DNA from: Bradyrhizobium murdochi
Lineage (GTDB): Bacteria; Pseudomonadota; Alphaproteobacteria; Rhizobiales; Xanthobacteraceae
Reading direction: 5' to 3'
Assembly: GCF_000472965.1 (NCBI RefSeq)
Contig: NZ_AXAU01000001.1
Coordinates: 539,923 to 603,922, forward strand
Length of the DNA: 64,000 bases
A model generated the notes under the pieces. It saw only the letters and a list, made by a program, of their open reading frames with translations. It was not told where the DNA came from and searched no databases. Both the position numbers and the translations under genes were made by a program. Positions 57,914-64,000 of this stretch are shown here, in pieces; the first letter of the stretch is position 1, and the number at the start of each line of letters is the position of its first letter.

Positions 57914-59041
57914 TCACGCCTGTTTGCTCGTCCCCGAGGCGTCCTGCGAGGCGCGGAATGCGCGGCTCGTCCGAGGCCTGCTGACCCAAACGGTCCTAGG
58001 TGGCGGATTTTCGCTGTTGGGACGAGGCAGAGCCGTAGTTGCCAAGCGCTGCGTCGCGTTACCTTGTGCCAAGAGTTTGCGTTCCCAAGCGAGCGCATGG
58101 CGGACGATCAGGGAAAGATCATCCCATTGAGGCCGCCAGCCTAGCAGATTGCGCATCCGTTCCACCGACGCCACGATCTCCGCCGGATCGCCAGGCCGGC
58201 GGGCGGCAAGTTCAACGGGAAAATCGTTTCCGGATTCGCGCCGCATGGCCTCGATCACCTGCAAGACCGAAAAGCCGCGGCCGTAGCCGCAATTTAGCGT
58301 CAGGGATTCTCCACCACCGCGCAGGTATGAAAGCGCGCGATAATGGGCGTTTACGAGGTCGCTCACGTGGATATAGTCGCGAATGCAGGTCCCGTCAGGC
58401 GTGGGGTAATCGGTGCCGAAAACCTGCATCTTCTCTCGCAGACCCACGGCGGTTTCCGCTGCAACCTTGATAAGGTGCGTTGCCTTTCGCGTTGCCTGTC
58501 CAGTGCGCAGAGCAGGATCGGCGCCTGCTACGTTGAAATACCTCAAGATCACGTAGCGTAGGCCATGAGCGCGTGCAGCATCACGCAGCATTGTTTCGGC
58601 CATGAATTTGGATGAGCCGTAAGGTGATACAGGCGCAACGGGGGTCTCTTCCGTGACAGGATTTGACGGTGGATTCCCGTACACTGCAGCCGTCGACGAG
58701 AGAATGAAACGCCGCACTCCACTCCTGATTGCGATCTCGAACAGGTTTCGAGAATTCGCGGTGTTGTTGCGATAATATCGAAGCGGTTCGGCAACCGACT
58801 CCGGAACAACGGCAGAAGCCGCAAAATGAATGATCTCCGAAATCCTATACTTCGCGATCAGCCGCGCAACTCGCCGCTGATCCCCGATATCCTCAACGAA
58901 AACCGAAACTCCCGATGGTATTGCCCATTCGAAGCCCGACGAAAAATCATCGATCACGACGGGCTGTTCGCCACGATCAGCGAGTTCGTACACCATGTGG
59001 CTCCCGATGTATCCGGCACCTCCGGTGATAAGGATCGCCAT
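57914..59041 (-). CDS. galE: UDP-glucose 4-epimerase
   Basis: This enzyme interconverts UDP-glucose and UDP-galactose for surface polysaccharides. The 375-residue short-chain dehydrogenase has NAD motif 'ITGGAGYIGSHM' at the N terminus, the catalytic Ser-Ser-Thr in 'FILSSTAAVYGNP', Tyr-x-x-x-Lys in 'PYGSSKFMAE' (about residue 147), and 'RDYIHVSDLVNAH'. The last about 45 residues are an extra Arg/Pro-rich tail after the normal end of the family. It heads the glycan block. Confidence 0.93.
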   Translation of the reverse strand: MAILITGGAGYIGSHMVYELADRGEQPVVIDDFSSGFEWAIPSGVSVFVEDIGDQRRVARLIAKYRISEIIHFAASAVVPESVAEPLRYYRNNTANSRNLFEIAIRSGVRRFILSSTAAVYGNPPSNPVTEETPVAPVSPYGSSKFMAETMLRDAARAHGLRYVILRYFNVAGADPALRTGQATRKATHLIKVAAETAVGLREKMQVFGTDYPTPDGTCIRDYIHVSDLVNAHYRALSYLRGGGESLTLNCGYGRGFSVLQVIEAMRRESGNDFPVELAARRPGDPAEIVASVERMRNLLGWRPQWDDLSLIVRHALAWERKLLAQGNATQRLATTALPRPNSENPPPRTVWVSRPRTSRAFRASQDASGTSKQA

Positions 59042-59370
59042 TGCTGTCCCCTTTAGGCGACCTGATTTGAACTTCGGAACAAAGTTCCTTTCAGGCGTGT
59101 TATGCCCATTCCAAGGACAACACTTGAGGTGCGCTGGGGGTTCGTTCCCGATTAAGCGATTTAGCTGGGTGTCGCCTGATATGATGCAGGCGGCGGTATC
59201 GGCCGGTGGATGGTAGAAGCGTCCGCCTCTCGATTCGCCGCTTGAAACTCTTCGTGCCGCCGCTCAATCGCATTGGTGGTAGTAGCGATGTGGCGATTCC
59301 GCCACGCGAATTCCCACCACATTTCCAGGCAGCACCAGTGCGTTGTCATGCAACCAGTTAAGGGCAATGC
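59042..59370. other. Divergent intergenic region
   Basis: 329 bases between galE and the membrane glycosyltransferase. It must hold both promoters; no gene and no clear operator were seen. Confidence 0.5.
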
Positions 59371-61068
59371 ATGGCGCTTGAACAGGTGGATGGCGACGGC
59401 TCTGGGTTTGTGAGGCCGAAAGTCGGCCTCGCATTTGCTGCTCGCCATGCCGAGACGTTGCTCGTGCTCCTTGTGCTGAGCGTGGCCTTGGTCATCGGGC
59501 TTGTGACCGCCGCGGACTACGGGGTGTCGACTGACGAATTCAATACGGACGATTACGGCCCAAAGGCGCTTGCCTGGTACGCGAGCGCTTTTACCGACCG
59601 GTCTCAGTTCGAGACGGTCGAAGAGTATCTTTGGATGTATGGACCGTGGTTTCAGATGCTCGTCGCGGCCGTGCAGTCGCTTGAGCTCGCGAACCCGATC
59701 ACGGTCCGGCACGCCATCACCTTCCTGTTCGGCCTCGCTGGGCTCGCCGCGGTCGTGCCGATAGCACGGCTCACGGTCGGGTACTGGGCTGGGTTGACGG
59801 CGCTCGCCCTGTGCCTGCTGACCGGCTACTTGTACGGCAACCTGTTCTTTGCCCCGATCGACGTGCCATTCCTGTTCGCCATGAGCTGGTCGACGCTCGC
59901 GATCGTCCTGATGGTGCGGCAGGAGGTGCCGAGCTGGCGTCTGACCCTTGCGACGGGCCTTGCCACTGGCCTCGCCATTGCGACGCGCACCGGCGGGGTG
60001 ATCACGCACGCCTACCTCGTCGGCGGCATGAGCCTGTGCGCGCTCGAGGCGCTGCTGCGCCATGGCCGCGCGGGCTACGGCCAATTGCGCCAGATCGCCG
60101 TGCATACGCTGGTCGCCATCCTCGTCGCCTGGCTGACGGCGATTGCGCTCTGGCCGTGGTTGCAGACTGGAAATCCGCTCATGCGATTCTTCGAGGCCTA
60201 TCGCCACTTTGCTCCGCTCGACACCTCGTTCGAATTCCCGAACTGGGGCCGGCCCACGTTCACCGACAAGCTGCCCCCCTGGTACATTCCCGGACAGCTC
60301 GTGGCGCGTTTGCCCGAGGGCTTTTTGGCGTTGCTGTTGCTCGGCATCGCGGTCTGGATCGGTGCTGCAGCGTCGTGGACGCGCGCCGCCCTCGGCGCCC
60401 TGCGTCGGTCCGGCGTCGTAGGACTGCGACCAGTCGCCGCCGAGCTCGCAGGATCGCGCGCGGTGCTGGTCGTCAGTGTGGCGGCGTTCGGGCCCATCGG
60501 GGTGCTCATCCTGCAGGGCTCAACGCTCTATGACGGTGTCCGCCACGTATTGTTCGTGATTCCAATGCTCGCCATCGTGGCCGCGCGCGGGTTGACGAGC
60601 CTCTTGCCCTTCTTGCGACGCTTCCCGATGGTGCCCGCGGCCCTCGCGGTCGCGCACACGGCCGTCATCGTGGTGACACTCGTCATCCTGCATCCGCTCG
60701 AATATATCGCGATGAACAGCCTGGCAGGCGGCGTCGCCGGCGCTTACGGCCGATTCGACCTCGACTATTGGAGCATGGCGGCTCCCGAGGCGCTGCGCCG
60801 CCTCGAGAGTCGAATTGACGCCGAAGGCCGGTTCGCGGGAGATCCACCGCGCGTGCTGGTCTGCCTGGGCTGGCGCGAACAACTGGCCGGCGTGATGTTC
60901 CGTCGCAACTGGATTGCCGAAACCGATCTGCAAAAGGCCGACTACCTGATCACCACCGAGCGTTGGCCGTGTGCCAATGGCACGTCGGCCGTACTGGTTG
61001 ATGAGGTCACGCGATTTGGCCGCCCGTTCGCCCAGATCTACGCCAATCGTCGCGGGCTCGGCGAGTGA
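59371..61068 (+). CDS. Membrane glycosyltransferase (GT39/83-like, ArnT/PMT fold)
   Basis: The 565-residue protein has about ten to eleven membrane helices. Its first extracytoplasmic loop contains 'STDEFNTDDYG', an acidic pair like the catalytic Asp of PMT/ArnT transferases, and 'MYGPWFQM'. Such enzymes move sugars from polyprenyl-phosphate donors on the periplasmic side. The C-terminal third has a small soluble part ('VLVCLGWREQLAGVMFRRNW'). It stands next to a DPM-like GT2 that could make the polyprenyl donor. Start ATG 59371 lacks a strong site; ATG at 59371 gives full first helix. Confidence 0.85.
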   Translation: MALEQVDGDGSGFVRPKVGLAFAARHAETLLVLLVLSVALVIGLVTAADYGVSTDEFNTDDYGPKALAWYASAFTDRSQFETVEEYLWMYGPWFQMLVAAVQSLELANPITVRHAITFLFGLAGLAAVVPIARLTVGYWAGLTALALCLLTGYLYGNLFFAPIDVPFLFAMSWSTLAIVLMVRQEVPSWRLTLATGLATGLAIATRTGGVITHAYLVGGMSLCALEALLRHGRAGYGQLRQIAVHTLVAILVAWLTAIALWPWLQTGNPLMRFFEAYRHFAPLDTSFEFPNWGRPTFTDKLPPWYIPGQLVARLPEGFLALLLLGIAVWIGAAASWTRAALGALRRSGVVGLRPVAAELAGSRAVLVVSVAAFGPIGVLILQGSTLYDGVRHVLFVIPMLAIVAARGLTSLLPFLRRFPMVPAALAVAHTAVIVVTLVILHPLEYIAMNSLAGGVAGAYGRFDLDYWSMAAPEALRRLESRIDAEGRFAGDPPRVLVCLGWREQLAGVMFRRNWIAETDLQKADYLITTERWPCANGTSAVLVDEVTRFGRPFAQIYANRRGLGE

Positions 61069-61115
61069 CGCCGACTTCGGGCGCGACTTGACAAGGGCAT
61101 CTACTTCTTCGGCAT

Positions 61116-61526
61116 CTACTTCTTCGCCTGCAATTCGATCGGGGGCGCCTCGGCCTTTCGGCCCAACATGACCGGACGACGTTTTCGCGGCTGGCCTGCC
61201 TCGCGCCGGCTCTCCTTGGCGCGATCGATCGCGACGGCGCGCGCCAGCCGCGTGATCATATCGAGCTGAAGCCGCAACTTGAGATGCAAGTTGAGCATGA
61301 TGAGCAGGCTGATCACGACCCAGGTGTAGACGATGAGGTCGGAGCCGCGGCCGATTCCCACGAAGGCTGCAAGCGTGGTGGCATGCTCCGGCACCCAAAC
61401 GAAGTAGAGGCCGGCGATCGCAGCGCTGCTCGCGAGCGGGCCGATGATCGGCACCGTCCGATGCTCCAACCAGGCGTAGACCAGAACCAACGCCAGAAAT
61501 GCCGTCAACAATAGCTGCGCGATCAT
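61116..61526 (-). CDS. DUF2304 membrane protein
   Basis: The 136-residue protein has three helices ('MIAQLLLTAFLALVLVYAWLEH', 'GPLASSAAIAGLYFVW', 'VYTWVVISLLIMLNLHLKL') and a basic C-terminal tail, fitting DUF2304. The family usually follows a polyprenyl-phosphate GT2 and probably assists it. It overlaps the GT2 stop by an ATGA, so the two are coupled. Confidence 0.85.
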   Translation of the reverse strand: MIAQLLLTAFLALVLVYAWLEHRTVPIIGPLASSAAIAGLYFVWVPEHATTLAAFVGIGRGSDLIVYTWVVISLLIMLNLHLKLRLQLDMITRLARAVAIDRAKESRREAGQPRKRRPVMLGRKAEAPPIELQAKK

Positions 61527-62212
61527 CGGTAGAGCCTCCGCGCAAACAGATCGATCAGGATGGCCAGCGCATCGGTGATGCGTTGACCCTTGGCCAGCGA
61601 ATAGGCGCTGTACTCGATGTTCACCGGCACCTCGACAAAGCGCAGGCCGCTCTGCGCGATCTGGTGCAGGATCTCGGATGCGTGCGCCATTCGGTTCTGT
61701 CGCAAGGAGATCGCGCGGGCGCCGCGCGCGGTCATCGCCCGTAAGCCATTGTGGGTATCGGTGACCGGCAGTCCGGTGCTCGCGCGCGTGAACCAAAGCG
61801 CAGCGCTGAGCAGGATGCGGCGCGACACCGGCAGATTTGCCGTCGCGCCGGTGAGAAAGCGGCTGCCGAGCGCGAAATCGATGCCGGGCTGCTCGATCGC
61901 CGCGAGCAGCGCCGCGATGGCCAGGGGGGAATGCTGGCCGTCGGCGTCGAACGTGACGAGCGCATCCGCACGCCGCTTGAGGGCGTAGTCGATGCCGGTC
62001 TGCAGCGCGGCGCCCTGTCCGAGGTTGACCGGATGCCGGACGACGACCGCGCCTGCGAGCAATGCAACGTCGCCGGTCCGGTCACTGGAGCCGTCATCGA
62101 CCACGACGACCGTGTATCCGGCGCGGCGAATGCCGGACACGACGCTGCCGACCATCGGCGCTTCATTGTACGCCGCGACAACGATCCAGGGATTGCGAAT
62201 CCGGCCGGTCAT
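61523..62212 (-). CDS. GT2 glycosyltransferase, polyprenyl-phosphate type (DPM1-like)
   Basis: The 229-residue family 2 glycosyltransferase has 'AAYNEAPMVGSVV', the nucleotide Asp in 'VVVVDDGSSDRT', the metal motif 'VTFDADGQH' (about residue 90) and 'GSRF'. It has no membrane helices of its own, so it may work with the DUF2304 partner. Such enzymes make polyprenyl-phosphate sugars used by GT39/ArnT-like transferases, and one is encoded nearby at 59371. Start ATG overlaps the stop of the 45-residue membrane ORF by ATGA. Confidence 0.9.
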   Translation of the reverse strand: MTGRIRNPWIVVAAYNEAPMVGSVVSGIRRAGYTVVVVDDGSSDRTGDVALLAGAVVVRHPVNLGQGAALQTGIDYALKRRADALVTFDADGQHSPLAIAALLAAIEQPGIDFALGSRFLTGATANLPVSRRILLSAALWFTRASTGLPVTDTHNGLRAMTARGARAISLRQNRMAHASEILHQIAQSGLRFVEVPVNIEYSAYSLAKGQRITDALAILIDLFARRLYR

Positions 62213-62346
62213 GTCTGATCAACCCACAACAGGAACAAGCGGCAACCAGAACAAACCACAACAAGGCCGCAGGCGATCACCGCGACTCCAACCAGGAGAC
62301 GCGCCGGCAACAATGCGATCCGGCCGACGTTGAGGCGCTCCATCAT
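62209..62346 (-). CDS. 45-residue membrane micro-protein in the glycan operon
   Basis: ORF 'MMERLNVGRIALLPARLLVG', then 'VAVIACGLVVVCSGCRLFLL', then 'WVDQT', stop. Its ATG overlaps the methyltransferase TGA (ATGA) and its TGA overlaps the GT2 ATG (ATGA), so it is exactly locked into the operon. One hydrophobic helix with an Arg-rich N side; two Cys in the helix. No homologue recognised. Likely a small partner of the methyltransferase, GT2 or DUF2304 protein (inference). Confidence 0.62.
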   Translation of the reverse strand: MMERLNVGRIALLPARLLVGVAVIACGLVVVCSGCRLFLLWVDQT

Positions 62347-63230
62347 GGGGGGCTCGTATCCGGACATGTTGGCGCCTTGCTCAAGACCACGCGCATCGCG
62401 TCAAACAGGTTCACCGGAATGGCGAACCGGTTGCCGGTCGGGCTGGCCGCGATCTTGCGACCGAGCATGCGACCGACCTGGAAGGCGATCAGCGAGAACG
62501 GCACGAATTTCCAGGGGTAATCGGAACTCTCGACGCGAAAGCCGACCGATTGGGCCAGAGACGCGATGCTGGCGCGATTGAAGAACCAAAGGTGCTGCGG
62601 AGGCGTCATCAGGCGCCAGTGCGCGCCGGTCGACCGCGCCGCCAAGGAGCCGAAGTCTCCGGTCGTCAGCACGATGATTCCGTCCGGCCGGAGATGGTCC
62701 GCGAGCAACGCGAGGGCTTTCTGCGGGTCGGGCAGATGCTCGATGACGTCGAGAAGGACGATAACATCCAGGGTGCCAAGCGGCTTGAGAGTAGCTTCGC
62801 TCAGCAGGCCGCAGATGACGTTCAAGCCGAGATCGCCAGCATGGGCAGCAGCCTGGCCCGCCGGCTCGATGCCGCTCACCTCAAATCCCGCGCGGCGGGC
62901 TTCATCGAGAAAAAAGCCGTAGGCGCAACCGATCTCGAGCAGGGAGCCCTGGGGCTTGCGGTGCTGGATGAACTCGACGGTGCGGGCGAACTCGCGCCGT
63001 AGCACGGGTTCGGCGCCGCGATAATCGGCGTAGCCGTCGGACTGACGGCCGGAAAAGTAGCCGTCGTCATAATAGGCGAGGGGATCGAAGCTCGATGCCT
63101 CGGTGCGTCCCAGTCCACAGTCCCGACATTGAAAGATGTCGCAACCGTTCTTGATGTAAAGAAACCGATGTGGCGTCGCCCGACTGCACGCGGGACACTT
63201 AAGCGTAAACGCAGCGCGGTCGTTTCGCAT
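62343..63230 (-). CDS. SAM-dependent methyltransferase with N-terminal zinc ribbon
   Basis: The 295-residue protein has an N-terminal four-cysteine ribbon ('CPACSRATPHRFLYIKNG', 'CRDCGLGRTE'), then a class I methyltransferase core: 'LLEIGCAYGFFLDEARRAGFEVSGIEP' (about residue 98) and 'LDVIVLLDVIEHLPDP' (about 155). This layout is common in capsule and O-antigen clusters for sugar C- or O-methylation. ATG 63230 is chosen; a TTG at 63248 gives six more residues. It is the first gene of the overlapping operon. Confidence 0.88.
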   Translation of the reverse strand: MRNDRAAFTLKCPACSRATPHRFLYIKNGCDIFQCRDCGLGRTEASSFDPLAYYDDGYFSGRQSDGYADYRGAEPVLRREFARTVEFIQHRKPQGSLLEIGCAYGFFLDEARRAGFEVSGIEPAGQAAAHAGDLGLNVICGLLSEATLKPLGTLDVIVLLDVIEHLPDPQKALALLADHLRPDGIIVLTTGDFGSLAARSTGAHWRLMTPPQHLWFFNRASIASLAQSVGFRVESSDYPWKFVPFSLIAFQVGRMLGRKIAASPTGNRFAIPVNLFDAMRVVLSKAPTCPDTSPP

Positions 63231-64000
63231 CAGCACATGCGTCCCCAACGGCGTTTCTCCAGTGCAAAAAAACGCCTCCGATGCCGAACTGTTCCGCTTG
63301 GCGAACGGCCACGGGGTCGCAGCTTGCTTTGCTGTGTCCGGGCTTCGAATATTTGAGCCCTTTCGGCGTCCAACCGTGACCCTGGTCAGAGTCTTATTTC
63401 GTCTTATTTCGACAATGCCTCAGATGGTTAGGTACAACGCGGAGGGAGCAAGCAACCTTGGACGCCGATTGGGGGCAGGGCGCGACGATTCACACGTGGC
63501 ATCGTATAATGCGGCGCGGATGCCGCGCACGAGCCGTTGAGCACGCGCGAATGCGGAGCGCTGCCGCAGTCCTGTTCAGGATGGCCGCTCTGTTGACCAT
63601 TCGACAGATATTGCCAGATTGTCCCGCCTATATTGGAGCGTAAGACGGGTACCCGCTACCCTGTCTGGCTATTTGAAAGTGGGGGAAGACTTTGTATGGC
63701 CTGACCCCGCGCTGGGACCATTTTTATTCACCAGACAGCTCTTATGACGGACTACGCGGTCAGGATCGTTTTCTTCAGTGCATTGAGACTGAGCCTCTCT
63801 CCCATATCTCTGAAGTTTCCTCGCGAGCAATAATTCAAAAGATGCAGTCAGTTCTCCGCGAAAAACTGCTCGCCAAAAGGGCAGCGCTAGAAGATCGATT
63901 TCATCAGCTCAACCAGCCGCGGAGCGATTTAGCAAGCGCGAAGCCCGCTCACGGGTGAAGCCGTCGATCTAACTAAACCGCCAATCGAGATTCGGTGTAC
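63231..64000. other. Right end of window, mostly no clear gene
   Basis: No gene with a good ribosome site is seen up to the edge. A tandem gtcttatttc pair lies near 63393-63412. A plus-strand frame 63692-63958 (88 residues, ending 'LREKLLAKRAALEDRFHQLNQ') is helical and could be a small real gene or relic, but the start is unsupported. Confidence 0.4.
63692..63958 (+). CDS. Possible small helical protein, weakly supported
   Basis: The second half ('MQSVLREKLLAKRAALEDRF') is a clean amphipathic helix like those of small rhizobial hypothetical proteins; the first half looks non-coding. A start at 63842 would give 38 residues. No ribosome site is seen before either start. Confidence 0.3.
   Translation: MYGLTPRWDHFYSPDSSYDGLRGQDRFLQCIETEPLSHISEVSSRAIIQKMQSVLREKLLAKRAALEDRFHQLNQPRSDLASAKPAHG

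Overview
The window is high-GC, densely coded alphaproteobacterial chromosome, most probably from Bradyrhizobium or a close relative in the Nitrobacteraceae. The evidence is the combination of lineage-typical small families (DUF3551, BA14K-like, GCG_CRPN-like and DUF1127 proteins, three Omp25/31-type barrels opening with an 'AADL.ARPY.KAP' mature end), LexA boxes of the alphaproteobacterial GAAC-N7-GAAC type, and several families of palindromic intergenic repeats. No rRNA, tRNA, CRISPR array, prophage or intact insertion sequence was recognised. GC content and species were judged by eye, not computed.

Layout. 1-5.8 kb: end of a squalene/phytoene-synthase-like gene, a kinase-like protein fused to an acyl-CoA-synthetase C-terminal domain, trmFO, a DUF1127 gene, a lytic transglycosylase and a DUF2189 membrane protein. 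6-14.2 kb: small conserved genes, a Tat-signal FAA hydrolase, an acyl-CoA synthetase with a coupled DUF296 gene, a porin-like barrel, an AAA ATPase and a PRC-barrel protein. 14.3-24.5 kb: DNA maintenance block with uvrA and ssb, each with its own LexA box and with two outer-membrane barrels between them, then a frameshifted DUF2306 gene and gyrA. 24.6-28 kb: a giant SAM-cyclase-AAA-TPR protein. 28.2-33.4 kb: pcaB-like lyase, coaD, two cyclophilins around a small secreted protein, and queA. 33.6-43.1 kb: a PQQ-type sugar dehydrogenase, asd with a candidate Thr/Lys attenuator, a repeat-rich BA14K protein, a PepSY protein, a TetR regulator with two matching operators, an FAD oxidoreductase, a patatin-like lipoprotein and tgt. 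43.1-49 kb: an LRR protein, a zinc-ribbon protein, cysK, an orphan BrnA-like antitoxin, a caspase-like protein, an EamA transporter and a RidA protein. 49-57.8 kb: an accessory-looking stretch of small secreted or membrane proteins, a PAS histidine kinase with response regulator, and a PilZ protein. 57.9-63.2 kb: a surface-polysaccharide block (galE, a membrane glycosyltransferase, and a tightly overlapping methyltransferase - small membrane protein - GT2 - DUF2304 operon).

The most interesting regulatory structure lies upstream of asd on the minus strand (36.05-36.22 kb). A promoter places transcription start almost at the ATG of a 23-codon ORF holding six Thr and three Lys codons in its first twelve codons. 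This is followed by a strong intrinsic terminator and then asd, the branch-point enzyme of Lys/Thr/Met synthesis. It has the architecture of a classical leaderless-leader-peptide attenuator, like the rhizobial trpL system, here inferred for the aspartate family. Other notable points are a Tgt lacking all three zinc-ligand cysteines, a TetR operator shared by two separated genes, a kinase/AMP-binding-C fusion, and several unannotated-size membrane micro-ORFs.
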